Source: Rehmannia glutinosa (Eukaryota; Streptophyta; Magnoliopsida; Lamiales; Orobanchaceae). From it: 64,000 nucleotides of DNA. Below are positions 10,990 through 22,392 of the stretch, piece after piece. Numbering within the stretch: the first letter of the stretch is position 1; the number at the start of each line of letters is the position of its first letter. The notes under the pieces are model-generated. The model was not told where the DNA came from. It did no database searches and saw only the letters and a program-made list of their open reading frames with translations. The stretch is taken from assembly GCA_016081115.2 (NCBI GenBank), contig CM071926.1:11359971-11423970 (forward strand). Reading direction: 5' to 3'. Position numbers and translations under genes: made by a program.

Positions 10990-11300
10990 GTTGTCGAGGC
11001 AATAATTCAAGAAGATGACGTAAGTAGTGACATCTAACATTTCAACAAGCTTTGGAATCCGCCTTTCAAGTCCGAATTCAATTCTATAAATAACGAGTGT
11101 TGAAGGAAGTCAAGGACATCGAACATTTCCTTAGTTTTCTTATAATAAATTTCGAGTGAAAATTTGTATTATCCGAGTGCTTTAGCTTTAAGTTTATGTA
11201 TTTTCGAGTGCAAGCGTCATTAATGAGAGGCTAAAATGTATCTCCTCCCAAAAGGAGATTAGTGATGTAATAAATATTTCTTTTAAAGTTCTTAATAAAA
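10990..11300 (+). promoter_or_regulatory. pararetrovirus-like promoter and polyadenylation segment (putative, fossil)
   Basis: An as-1-type activator core TGACGTAAG lies at 11016-11024, and a TATA box (TCTATAAATAAC) at 11084-11095. About 155 nt beyond the expected start site there are AATAAA signals at 11269 and 11294, preceded by a short hairpin (ATCTCC / GGAGAT near 11241-11259). This order (as-1, TATA, short leader, polyadenylation signal) is the known layout of caulimovirid pregenomic RNA promoters and of some LTRs. The ~230 bp upstream (10741-11000) has weak coding-like composition but no recognisable domain, and no tRNA-Met site was found downstream. It may equally be an unrelated LTR or plant promoter. 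No intact viral gene is present. Confidence 0.35.
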
Positions 11301-11339
11301 GAGGCTTTTTGTTTCAATGTGTGTTCATGATGTTCTATT

Positions 11340-12635
11340 AATTTATTATTTTTGAGAATTATCTTATACGTCTGGAGTAGAAAACGAACCAAGGTTGTGT
11401 TGAGCAGTTGCTGAAGGAGTCGGATAATTTGTAGATCATCTTCTTGTTGGTTGAAATTGAATAGTGTGAATCGTTTGTCAAACGGTCTAAGGCGATAATT
11501 TTCCGATTGTGTGTAGTGTTGCGAGCCATCTCACCCGGTGCTGTTTTGGTCAAAGAAAGGTATAAATTTTAGGGGATATTTTAATTTTACGGGAGCATGT
11601 TGGGCATGATATGGTCATAATAGATTATATCCAATTTTAAATCTAAAAAACTCAGTTTGGTTCCAATGACACGAAAAATTTGGAACAAGTTGTTTTGGAG
11701 TTAAATTAATATTTATTAAATTATGTGATAATTTTATAAATTTTGGGGTTAAATGCAACAAATTGGAGCTTAAATGGGTATCTAAAATTATTAAAATTAA
11801 TTGGTAAACTATATGGGCAAAAATGTCCATATATGGTAAAGTGTAAAATTCACATAGTATAGGAGACAAAGTGTAACAAAAAATAGTTTACTAGACAAAG
11901 TGTAAAATTTAGCATAGTTTGGCGGGTTAAGTGTTTTTATCCTTTTCTAAATCTATACATAAAAGATAATAGATCACATATATGTTTATGTTTATGTTTA
12001 TATGAAGACTTAGCAAATCCAACCTTAAAAAGTATTAGAAATATAAAATTGAGTTTTAAAGTAAAACCAAACCGCATTTGCTTAAGCGATTTGCGATTGG
12101 ATATAGTTTTCATTTTGAAAATTTTCATTTTGCTAGAGAATAAAAAAAAAAATTTAGAAGAAAAAGATTAATTTTGAGAGAGTGATTGGATGTGAGATGA
12201 AAAGGTAATGATGAAGTTGATTTGATTTAAAAATAGTAAAATAATGATTGGATATGTTTGGTAGTTAGAAATGTGTGAGTGAGTGGATAGTGAAATTTGT
12301 GGGAGGATGTGTAATAATGATTAGTTTTTTAAAAAAATGTGTAGATGTGATTGATGATAGAAAAAATAAGAAAAAGTGAAAGTGAGAATAGTATATTTTC
12401 CGAAAATTTCTATAAACAATCGCATGTTCGGTCAAAAAAATTCTCCAGCTAGGTATAAAAATGGAATCCATTGCAAATCAATCGCCACCTTAATGCTCAA
12501 TTTTGAGATTTAGTTGGTTTTGATTCCTACTAGACTGTTTGTATTGGGATTTCTCACCATTTAAGGATTCTATCCAAAAAAGAAAAAAAAATTGCATCTT
12601 TTCAAGCTAGAATTCTCCTTCAAATCTAATGAGAT
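11340..12635. other. no coding feature recognised
   Basis: AT-rich. The motif GACAAAGTGTAA recurs near 11863 and 11895, and GTGAGTGAGTGG-type purine runs lie near 12270. Such text is common in decayed plant LTRs, but no ends could be placed. Confidence 0.35.
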
Positions 12636-13270
12636 TTTTCGAGTCTCGAGCCCCGGTTGGATAGAAGAAAGTCATCTTAACAAACATGGATTAATATTTG
12701 GGGATTTACCACTTTTTCTGGTAGTTGACCAAATATTTTTCTATTAGACATTTTGTGCATTTTTAGTTTTATGGGAACAATTTATGAGGGTCAAGACTAT
12801 TTTCGAAGAGTTGGACTGAGATTTTTCTAGAAAAAAACAAAAAACGTATTTCGTCATGTAAGAAAATGGAATCTCATTATAAAAAACAAAAATTGAAATC
12901 AGTATATAAATTTGAATTTGGGTGTGTGTTCGATAGTGTTTGTATGGTGTGAGTTTGATGGGTCAAAGCTGAAACATCTCTTGATTTTTCACTGCCATTG
13001 GCTTCAACAATCAACATGACTTATTTCTATCGAGTCTCGAGCCCCGTGACTCACAAAAGCCTGTCATCTTAACAAACAAAATTTATATTTATTATTATTA
13101 AAAAAAAACAAAAACCACTTTTTCTTCTACCTTTGACCAAATATATTTCTATTACACATCCTGTACTTTAGTATTTAGATCCATCTTGATGTTAGCTAGT
13201 TTCGAGATTCTCAGAATTGATCAAGTTAAGAATGATTTGAATTTTTTTATTAGCAAAAAACAAAAAGCGT
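12636..13270 (+). repeat. spaced direct duplication (~210 bp unit, ~390 bp apart)
   Basis: The order GAGTCTCGAGCCCCG, then GTCATCTTAACAAACA, then ACCACTTTTTCT, then TTGACCAAATAT-TTTCTATTA, then an ACAAAAA-CGT-TTTC stretch occurs at about 12640-12860 and again at about 13035-13275. The copies are diverged, with indels. No coding content. Confidence 0.65.
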
Positions 13271-13469
13271 TTCATTAATATAGCTCGAGAGAACTATAAA
13301 CATGTCAAAAAGGGAAATAACTATTCCAAATATCTTTGGGTCAAACAAAAATTTTTGAGGATCCATGTGGATCCTCACATACACACACACAAATGGGTGT
13401 AAAAGTGATCAGGGTGGATCACTTTATTTTTAATCTTTACATTGGGTTCTAAATTTCCGTCAAAAACTA

Positions 13470-13858
13470 AGGTCATTATGGTTATGTTTTCAAAATCTAT
13501 TTTTATTTTTCAACTATTTCAAAAAATAGTTTATGTTAATTTATGGACGTTTTCACTTTTAATTGAAATATTCATTTGAAAACACAACCAAACAATTTTC
13601 ACCTCAATCCGGCAAATCTATGTGGAAATACAATTATATAACCAAACAACTTTCTACAACAATCACGCAAATCTATCAAAAATACAATTCAAAAATTATA
13701 ATCAAATATATTTTTCTATTTTAAAATATAAAATTAAGGTAACAAACCAAATATATTATCAATTTTTTACACAAAAATCAATAAAGTCTGTATTTTTTTT
13801 CAAACACTAAATTGAAAAATTAGATTTTGAAATTCATCCATACTGATGATACAAGGCA
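13470..13858 (+). mobile_element. MITE, same family as 59268-59648
   Basis: Left arm GGTCATTATGGTTATGTTTT and right arm (read inward from 13858) GCCTTGTAT...AGTATGGATGAATTTC share the TATGGNTG(T)-TTTCAAAATC core. Internal sequence such as CAAACAATTTTCACC and AACAATCACGCAAATCTAT matches the 59268 copy in inverted orientation. It has no coding capacity. The exact ends and target duplication are unclear. Confidence 0.6.
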
Positions 13859-13859
13859 T

Positions 13860-15120
13860 AAGGGCTTGAGGCCCAACTTGAACCAAACATCAAGTGGGTA
13901 AAAAGGGAATCCAAAACCAATTTGGACTAGCATAAAATCAGAAGGAGAGGACCAAGAAAACAAAACATCAATAATGTTCAAACAAGACATCTAATACATG
14001 GACAAAAGATGATCCAAAAATTTCCCAGCTTCTGACCCAAACCGGCGACAAAAATAGATTGGGGTTTTTAAATATCCAAACTGCCTTACAATTAAAGAAC
14101 TTAAGTATACCAAGGCGATCTCCAGTAAAATAGAAACAAATCAAGAATAGAGAACGTTTTGCTTCCTCTTTAGAAAAAAAAATATTTTGTCATCAATTAT
14201 TTATTGAGTGGATGAAGATTAAGAAAAAATAAGTGAAAATGAATATATAAATTAATAAATATTATGATAAATCTAACTACAACCATTTCCTCATTTATTT
14301 CTCTGGTACAAAACTAATAACATTTTTTCTAGTACACCCATTTATTTCCTAATTATAAAATTTAATTTTAATCAATAAATTTATGCAAGAGGGGGTTGTT
14401 ACATTTGTATATAAATATATACACTAATCTTTGTGCATTTGATTTTATAATTAAGTCGTTCAATACCTGACATGTCAATATTACTTGCTCCCAGCCCGAT
14501 TAAGGGTTGTGATTGAGCAGTCTAGTATCGATATGGGTCCAAGATTGGGCCTTATAAATGAAAATGTTTATTCAATTATTGAAGCCCAAAATGTCTTGTG
14601 AAAGTGGTACGTAACATACTTGAATGGTACATCTGGGCCTGGCCGAGCATTTCATTTTCGTTTGGTTCCTTTATCTTATATAATAATTGTTTTTTTTTTC
14701 CTGAAAATATAATAATTGGTTTTTTTTAGCTGCCTTAGATTTGCAAAAACTTGGAATTATATATACTTTACACAAAACTAAAGTTTAATATACTCTTTGA
14801 TCACATAGTCAAGAATATGACTGACTTACAAATGATATAACTTTAGTTTATGATATTATTACGATGTGCCCATCATGAAAGACTTTCACTAGTTGTTAAT
14901 CGCATATTATTTATAGTATGTTGTTCTATTTCAATTTCATATGCAAAAGACATGATTTCTTTTTAGAATGAGACGCGTCATTGGTCGACCGTTTCATATA
15001 TTTTTACACTAGGAAGTTTAATAACATTTCTTAGAGTTGTCAAATGGAATGGGTCGGTGATGGCCCATATGGCCAAAGAGAAAAATTGGGTTTGGGGTGA
15101 AAAAAAATTCCATCGAATTG
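13860..15120. other. no recognisable feature
   Basis: AT-rich non-coding sequence with homopolymer T and A runs (about 14691-14699). I see no conserved domain, RNA gene or element boundary. Confidence 0.4.
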
Positions 15121-15640
15121 TTATTTTTGGAGCCCAAGCCAACCAATGCTATGAAAATACACATAAAATATAGGGACAAGGACACATTTGTCCTACTTTT
15201 TCCCTAAAACCCTTGACAAATATGGTGCTGCCTTTTTTTTTTCTTCCTCCAAATACACTCCTTTCTCGCTTATTCCTACAAACATGTGGTTCATGTTTTT
15301 CTCTTTTGTTCTTCACTGCAGACACGCTCAAATTTATACTGATTTGCAGCTCCTGTTTTTCTCCTATTTTCTTCACTGTAAACACGCTCAAACTTATACA
15401 ACGGCTTTAACTGGAAGTTGTAACATATATCTCAAAACCATCACCAGTAAAACAGTAAAATCGCAGAACAACCAGAAGAAAAAATAATTTCCAGCAACTA
15501 GAATAACAAAACAAAGAAGAAGAAGGAAGCAAAATTACAACAAACAACAAGAGAAAGAACGAACAAATCGTATAAAATCATAGCAAATCGCAACAAAAAT
15601 CAGGAAAAAAATCAAGGTAACCAACAATGATCGAACTCAA
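15121..15640. other. intergenic sequence with a short local duplication
   Basis: A CTTCACTG(C/T)A(G/A)ACACGCTCAAA unit with the following TTATAC occurs at about 15310-15340 and about 15370-15400, with GTTTTTCTC upstream of each. Open frames of 65-99 codons exist on both strands but are low-complexity (F/S-rich), and no family is recognised. Confidence 0.4.
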
Positions 15641-15929
15641 ATGCTTTATTTCATTAAACTCATTGCTTCTGAAAAAATAATATGTTTTCTCTGCTACTAT
15701 TTTCATTTTTTTTCTTCGTTTTTCAATTTAACAAAAAAATACCATTTTCTGTATTTTTGGCATGAAAATGATGGTTCTTCCTGAAATTTATTCATTTGAA
15801 TTATTTGAACCTGTTGCATCTAGATTCAATCACTTTTAGAATTATTTCAAATTTGTTTCAAAATTCTTTCAACAATATTTATGCTTCATATTTGCAATGG
15901 TCTATCAAACTTAACAATCTACATGCATT

Positions 15930-16340
15930 TGTTTCAACTATTTGTTTCAGAGTTGCCTTGAAGTTTTTTGGAACATATTCAAACGTGTTTCAACTAATAC
16001 AGTGTCATTGTTTCTCTTATTAATTTCTAAAATTGTTTTAAACCTATTTCAAAAAAAAAAAAAATCAAACACGCTTCATTGTTTTTTCAAAGTTATTTCA
16101 AACATGTTTCAAAAATATTATTGTTCATATATGTAGTGAAATTGTGGCAAACTTAACCATCTATCTACAAATGTTTCAACTGATTGTTTTAGAGTTGTTG
16201 TAAATTTCTTTTGAACATATTTCAAACATGTTTATCTAATACAATTTCACTGTTTCTCTTATTAATTTCTAAAGTTATTTGAAAGGTATTTTCCAAATGT
16301 TATTCTAAACAAGTTTCAACTAATACAATTTCATTGCAAC
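15930..16340 (+). repeat. degenerate direct repeats built on ATTTCAAACATGTTTCA
   Basis: The series TGTTTCAACT..TTGTTT, AGAGTTG, TTTTGGAACATATT-CAAAC, CTAATACA-T-TCA, TTGTTTCTCTTATTAATTTCTAAA occurs at about 15930-16035 and again at about 16170-16275. Partial copies lie near 16080-16110 and 16310-16335. It is non-coding and resembles a decayed minisatellite. Confidence 0.65.
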
Positions 16341-16362
16341 ATAAAATTACACATGGAGATAG

Positions 16363-16800
16363 TGTTGGAATTTGGTTTGGAAAATGGGCATTGACCCAAT
16401 TTTGACCAAATATTTAAATGGTTTCTATTAGTGAAAAATAGAATTAAATTATTTGCAAAAATTCTACTAATTGAGTAGATGAGAATAACATTTTGAATTT
16501 TTCAAAACCAATTCCGGGTGTGAGAAATTAATCTTTAGAAGTTAGCCACGTAAAACTAGAAAATGGTATGGAAAATGAAAAATATGGGGAAGAAAAATGC
16601 TCCATCCCACATAGGTGAAATAGCCAAAGTTTGCTCAATTAATAAATCTCAAGTTGGACTATTGGGTTTGGGCTCTTGGGGGCACCAAAGTTTTTAAAAC
16701 GGGTGAAGACCTACATGCTTGTGGGTTTAATTCAAAACACGTCATTTTTTCATTGCATGTCATTTCGAGCGAAAAAGACATATTAACATCCTTCACGTTC
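16363..16800 (+). mobile_element. 5' LTR (partly deleted) of a second copia family
   Basis: It begins TGTTGGAATTTGGTTTGG at 16363 and matches the 3' LTR at 18972 for about 390 bp. It then skips the GC-rich section seen at 19380-19560 and resumes only briefly (CATGTCATTTCGAGCGAAAAAGACAT-like near 16755-16785). The preceding GGAGATAG resembles a polypurine tract, which may reflect an older rearrangement. No PBS was found between here and gag. Confidence 0.7.
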
Positions 16801-17074
16801 AGATAAAAGTGGAAAACTTATCGACCCGAAACACTTTACATTCACGTTCGTAGTTTCAACTTTTTGCAAGTCGACTTTTTGCTAAGTTGAAACAGATATA
16901 AAAGTAGTTTTATCTTTGGGATGAGTGCGAGAATCGTAAGACTCGAAATACGGGGCATTTTCATCTTGCGGAGAATGTATCGAATTTGGCCTCGACTAGC
17001 TTAAATTTCCTAAACACTTAGCCATTTCGAAAAACAAAGAAACCACCCTAAAAACAATCACAAGACGAAAAGTT

Positions 17075-17760
17075 ATGTTTTTGTTTTCAAGACGATGGCA
17101 TTCATTTCATTCACTCCGATGGCTGCTTCGCTCCTTGCTCATGGCAAGAAACGGCAAGTTCTCCGTGTTGACTTCAAACATTGGCAAGAAGATGCTCTTC
17201 TATCTCACTACCACGGGTCTGTCTCGTTTTTCGAAGGAGGACCTCCTACCATTGGCGATGAAGAATTGGACAACCAACGGAGAATTGTTGTGGATGCTTG
17301 ACATAATGATGATTTTCTATGTCGGAACTATGTTCGAGCGGGCCAGACGACACCCTCTATAACGCCTATAGTTCATTCAAAACATCCAAAGAGTTATGGG
17401 ACTCTTTGAAGAAAAAGTATAAAACACAAAATGTCGGCTCAAAGAAATTTGTTGTTGGCAAATTTCGGATTATAAGATGGTTGACACCAAGACGGTGATT
17501 AGCCAAGTGCAAGAAATTCGAGATCATATTTCACAACTTAGTTCGAAGGGGTGATTAAGGTAGTAAGTCGTTCCAAGTGGCTGCAATTATCAAAAAATTA
17601 CCACCATCGTGGAAAGATTTTAAGAACTACCTCAAGCACAAGCGAGAAAGAAATGGGGCTTGATGATTTGATAGTTCAACTTCGGATTGAGAAAAGACAA
17701 CCAGGTCCGATTGGATATCAACAATTATGGGGATGTGACCACACTTTCTGGAACACCGGT
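17075..17760 (+). pseudogene. Ty1/copia gag remnant (TNT1-like)
   Basis: Frame changes split the gag, but the family text is readable: FKHWQEDALLSHYHGSVSFF (17171-17235), DFLCRNYVRAGQ near 17311, KELWDSLKKKY-like near 17395-17420, then KFVVGKF, TVISQVQEIRDHI near 17490-17530, and SWKDFKNYLKHKRKEM near 17610-17650. At least four frameshifts are needed to read it through. Gag is followed by an abrupt change near 17760, so most of pol is deleted. Confidence 0.75.
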
Positions 17761-18080
17761 GGAGCTCTGCTGCATTTTTAAATATAACAGAAGGTGTTGC
17801 CAAAAGTGTTGTAACACCAAAAACCGCAGTTGCATGAAGTGTTGCCCAAAGTGTTGTAACACTAGAGGTAGACACAATAACGAGTTAAATCCAAAGTGTT
17901 ACTAAAGATGTGATAACACCAAAGGTTACACACCTTGTAAAAGGTGTTAATGGAGTTGTTAGAACTAAGGTCTGAAATATGTTAGAACGAGGTTTTAACT
18001 GGATTATTGGGACAAGGTTCTAATAAAATAATAGAAAAGTGGCGAGTGCTATAAAAGTTCTGGATAATCTTGTGTTGAAC
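17760..18080 (+). repeat. short imperfect repeats centred on GTGTTGTAACAC
   Basis: GTGTTGTAACAC, a near-palindrome, lies at 17806-17817 and 17851-17862. A relaxed third copy lies near 17896-17920. They fall in the stretch between the gag remnant and the RNase H tail. One frame gives a Cys-pair-rich stretch (KCCxKCCNT repeated), probably a by-product of the DNA repeat. Confidence 0.5.
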
Positions 18081-18456
18081 AAGAATACCGGAAATTGGAA
18101 GGAAGCTTTACTTTATCAAACCACATAAAGGAGAATACCTTAAAGTGTGGGGTGTTTTGGCTCAAGTAGAAGCACCCAAGAAAACAAATTCAGCATTCGT
18201 GATATAAATGATGGTACGATCATTAAATCAAGAAATGTTATATTTATTAAAAGTGTCTTTTCTTGCATTGGAAAGAGGTAAGTCTAGACATTTTTATCGA
18301 AGACATAATACCAATAAACATTTGATTTCGAATGAGGTTATTTCGGTTGACTACGTGAAGTCAAAGGAAAGCCTTGCAGATCCGCTTACAAAAGGCATAA
18401 ATCGAGATCAATTGTATAAATTGTTAAGGGGAATGAGTTTAAAATCCACAAAATAA
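18080..18456 (+). pseudogene. copia RNase H C-terminal tail
   Basis: The intact frame at 18208-18456 ends with RRHNTNKHLISNEVISVDYV, KSKESLADPLTKGINRDQ and RGMSLK. This is the typical end of plant copia pol (RNase H plus tail). The upstream part (18080-18207) is frameshifted. Integrase and reverse transcriptase are absent between gag and here. The stop is followed by ~510 bp of 3' non-coding sequence and the 3' LTR. Confidence 0.85.
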
Positions 18457-18971
18457 AGAATGTTCATAGCGATAACCCAACCAACATTAAGGACAACTAA
18501 GTTATGAATGTTCAAATTTGAATACTTGGAAAAGTGTTAGCTCATTCCCAAAATTTCCAAGTGAAATAGAAACCTGCTGAATGTGGTGATGTTAAGTTTA
18601 AGATTTTTAATGATTTCTATACCAAAAAGTGGAGTATGACAGGATACTCTTCAATAGGAGATCACCTATATAAGTGAGAAGTAATGACCGCTTCAAAGAA
18701 ACACTTATGAATCTAATTGGTCCAGGGCCGAAATGGACACAACAGAACAACAGGTGTTAGAATTGTTATTGTGTAAGTAGTATTGTGTCGGTTTAAACAA
18801 ACGACTGAGTAGTTCAAGACATCGCGTCACTAAGCAGCTAGTAAATCCGATAGTATTTTACTAAGGAAGGTTCAAAGCCACAAGCTACCTATCCAGATGC
18901 AATATCAGTTCGTCGAGACTCTCAAGTGAATCTGCATACACGTGTGTATTAATTTCATTCATGTGGAGGAT
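18457..18971 (+). other. copia 3' internal region with polypurine tract
   Basis: Non-coding stretch between the pol tail and the 3' LTR. It ends in ATGTGGAGGAT directly before TGTTGG, the expected polypurine tract that primes plus-strand DNA synthesis. Confidence 0.7.
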
Positions 18972-19794
18972 TGTTGGAATTTGGTTTAGAAAAATGGGTG
19001 TTGACCCGAATTTGACCAAATTATTTAAGTGTTTTCCATTAGTGAAAAATTGAATTAAATTATTTGTAAAAATTGTACTAAGTGAATAGATGAGAATAGC
19101 ATTTGGAATTTCTCAAAATCAATTCCGGGTGAATGAGAAATTAATGCTAGAATTTAGCCACTTAAAACTAGAAAATGGTATGGAAAATGGAAAATATGGG
19201 GAAGGAGAAATGCTCGATCCCACATAGGTGACATAGACAAAGTTTGCTCAATTAATAAATCCCAAATTAGACTATTGGGTTTGGGCCCTTGGGGGCACCA
19301 AATTTTTTAAAGGGGTGAGGACCTACATGCTTGTAAGTTTGGTTCAAAACACACGCGTTGGACCAAATTTATTTAAAATTATTTTTAAAATATTAATTAA
19401 TTATTTTTAAATAATTAATTAAAATTCAATTGTGGTGCGCAGACGTGCAGTTGTGCGCGGAGCGCACCTCGAGTACATTGAGCATAATTAAACGCACACG
19501 CAGGAGTGCGCAGACGCGCACGTTCGAATTATTGCACCTGTTAGAGTAACCAGGTGCATTTTTTGGTTATAGACATGTCTTTTCGAGCCAAAAGACATGT
19601 TCTTTCCATCCGGGTACCTTGATGCCTATAAGTACAAACCCCCTGCAGATGAAATCAGATACGAAATTATCAGCATAAGAATCGAGTCATTAATATCTCG
19701 AAGAATTTCGGAAATTTGGTGAGCACAATCTTATTACAAGTCCCTTAGATTTTTCTGAACATAAAAGGTCAATGATTCTCGGAACGTTACCAAC
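18972..19794 (+). mobile_element. 3' LTR of the second copia family
   Basis: Starts TGTTGGAATTTGG directly after the polypurine tract. It has a GC-rich stretch with GTGCGCAGACGCGCAC-like repeats near 19435-19535. The end is placed at about 19794 (CCAAC), where an inverted match to the TGTTGG start occurs; this boundary is approximate. No 5-bp target duplication was found, probably because another LTR begins at 19839. Confidence 0.65.
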
Positions 19795-19838
19795 TATATT
19801 ATTTAAAAAGGAATCTTACCAAATATTACATAATAAAT

Positions 19839-20871
19839 TGTTAGATAAATATTTTTATCATGATTTTGATGATTTTGTTTTTACACCAAAAAAATGTTCT
19901 TAAATGTTGTCCAAATACTCCTAAATGATTTAAAATATTTTTACTAATTTTTCGTAGTATTTCTTCAAGTTTATTTTCGACAAAAATTGGACAACACTTT
20001 TGATGATTTTGTGTTAATGTGTTTTCACACCAAAACAATATTTTTAAATGTTGTCCAAATACTCCTGATCGGTCTAAAATATTTTTACTATTTTTTTGGA
20101 GTATTTCTTGAAGTTCATTTTCGCAAAAATTGGACAACTCCTCTGTTTTGAGGTCAACCGACGCCCATAGGGCAACCCGTATCTAAAAGTTGTGCAAAGC
20201 AGAGAACTTCATGTTTGCTAAAAATAGTGAGGTCGACTGTCACCCTATAGGGTGACGATAAGCGTCGGCCGGTCGACCAATAGGGCGGCCGTGTACTGAA
20301 GTTTGGTTGAATTTGCAAACTTCTCTGTATTGATTTTTTGAAGAGGCGGACCAGTCCACACAGGGGGCGGCTGGTCGGACAACCCCATCGACCAGTCCCC
20401 TGTGTATTTTTCGTGAAAAATACTTTCAAAACTTATCTCTGTGCGACCGATCGCTATAGGTTTTAATGACAAACTATCCGTTGAGTTTGCGAGACAACTT
20501 TTCTTAAATTATGGGGTTGATTTCTAACAGCTATAATCTTGATTTTAATTGCATTTTTTTTTGTAGAAATCAGTCCCCAAGAGGAACCTATCCATGATCA
20601 ATCATCTCCTATAAATAGAGGAAAATTTGAAGCAACACAACAAGATACATTCAAGAAAACACTTTTGTTCTTCTATTTCAATATTCTTGTTGTAATAGCC
20701 TAAGGTCTTACACTTTCACATCTTGAGGTCTAGGCTTAATTCTTGATTACACTTGCACTCAAAATTGTATTGTTCATTATAGAGTTGTAATCTTGAATTT
20801 TTGTGGTCATCATTCAACATAAGATATCCTTGTGAGTGTTCTTGTGGTAAGAACACACTTGGGTGATCTAG
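19839..20871 (+). mobile_element. 5' two-thirds of a split copia LTR
   Basis: Begins TGTTAGATAAATATTTTTATC. It contains U3 with ACCGGTCG/CCTATAGG-type GC clusters (20150-20460) and the TATA box CCTATAAATAGAGG near 20608, and matches the intact LTR at 35772 up to its GGGTGATCTAG stretch near 20862-20871. The remaining third resumes at 22393, so another LTR copy sits inside it. The base pairs ATAAT, matching the 37214-37218 flank of the outer element, occur at 19830-19834, four bases short of the LTR start, so the target duplication is doubtful. Confidence 0.75.
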
Positions 20872-20874
20872 TCA

Positions 20875-22392
20875 TGTTGTCACGATAAATGGTTTTATCA
20901 TGATTTTGATGATTTTGTTTTTATACCATAACAATGTTTTGAATGTTGTCCAAATACTCCTTAATGATTTAAATTGTTTTTACTAATTTTCTGGAGTATT
21001 TCTTCGAATTTATTTAGACAAAAATTGGACAACGTTTTCAATGATTTTGTATTAATATACTTTTACAATGTTTCTAAATGTTGTCCTAATACTCCCGATC
21101 AGTTTAAAATATTTTTACTATTTTCGGAGTATTTCTTGAAGTTTATTTTCGACAAAAATTGGACAACACTTTTGTCTCGTGCTCAATCGGTCGCCCTATA
21201 GGGCAACCGTACACTGGAGTTGAGTTTTGAAAGCAAGAAATGAGAGAAATAATTTTGAGGAGGTCGCCAGGTCGACCTAAGCATCAACCGGTGCACTGGG
21301 AACAATATTCTTGGACGAGAACTCACTGAATCCTCAAAATGAGTTAGGGGGACCGGTCCACCTAAGAGGCGACCGGTCGGACCCTGCTCGACCGATCAGA
21401 CCTTCTTAGTCACCCCTGTTGTTGTAATTTGCTGTATTATTTTCAAACGTTTATCTGCGGCGCGACGGTCGCCTCTTTATGTTTGACAACAAAATTCTAA
21501 CCGTTGTGCGATGAGACAACTTTTCCCTAATTTATGGGGTTGATTTCTAATGACTATAATCTTGATTTTAATTGCAATTTTTTGTAGAAATCAATTCCCA
21601 AGAGGAGCCTATCAATGATCAATCATCTCCTATAAATAGAGGAAGATTTGAAGCACAACAACAAGAGAAAATACTACAAGACAACAAGATACACTCAAGC
21701 AAACATATTTGTCCTTCATTGTTATTATTCTGTTGTAATAGCCGAAGGTCTTTCACTTTCACATCTTGAGGTCTAGGCTTATTTCTTGATTACACTTGCA
21801 CTCATAATTGTAATATTCATTATCGAGTTGTAATCTTGATTTTGGGTTATCATTCAACACAAGATATCCTTGTGGGTGTTCTTGTAAGAAGAACACACTT
21901 GGATGATCTAGGTGATAGGTGCAATAAGATTGTGGTGATCTTCCTATCGAGGTGTTGAAGAATTGGTATTCTTCAAGGTTGAAGATTGTGGTAATCTTCA
22001 CAAGGTGCCGTTGGAGATTGTGGTAATCTTCAAGAGAGATTATGATAATCTCAAAGGTGGTGTTGTAAGAAGAGTGTGGTGTTCTTCAAGGTGATGTTGT
22101 AAGGTGTTGTAAGAAGAGTGTGGTGTTCTTCAAGGTGATGTTGTAAGGTGTTGTATTAATTTTGGATAATTAATAAAATCTTTTTCTTTTTGAAATCCAT
22201 CCAGGATATCTTTGGGGTGGTAGAGGATTAGGCCCTAGGTGGGTTGAACCTCTATAAATCGACGCGTGTTGTTTACTTCCCGCACCTTTATTATTGTCTT
22301 AGCTTGTTTTGTTCAAAAAAAGAGGGCGGAACCGAAAAGATGGAGATAATCTATTCAACCCCCTCTAGATTATCGTAGCCACTTGACTTACA
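20875..22392 (+). mobile_element. complete LTR of the same family nested in the split LTR
   Basis: Runs from TGTTGTCACGATAAATGG at 20875 to ACTTGACTTACA at 22392. All landmarks are present: U3 GC clusters (21180-21470), TATA CCTATAAATAGAGG near 21630 and U5 with GGTAATCTTC repeats. A GAAGAGTGTGGTGTTCTTCAAGGTGATGTTGT unit is duplicated in tandem near 22070-22150. No internal sequence follows, so it is a solo LTR or a recombination product. No clean target duplication flanks it. Confidence 0.7.

Noticed and set aside
15188..15487. 99-codon frame with repeated HCRHAQ / HCKHAQ
   Set aside because: The repetition follows a short DNA duplication. The opposite strand is also open, and no family is recognised.
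17687..17905. Cys-rich small protein (CC-x-KCCNT repeats)
   Set aside because: It is the by-product of a GTGTTGTAACAC DNA repeat inside a deleted copia element and is not in the gag or pol frame.
19780..19838. Possible Helitron 5' end (CTATATTATTTAAAAAGG)
   Set aside because: It vaguely resembles Helitron 5' text but does not start with TC after A, and the link to the Helitron right of 37213 rests on an imperfect target duplication.
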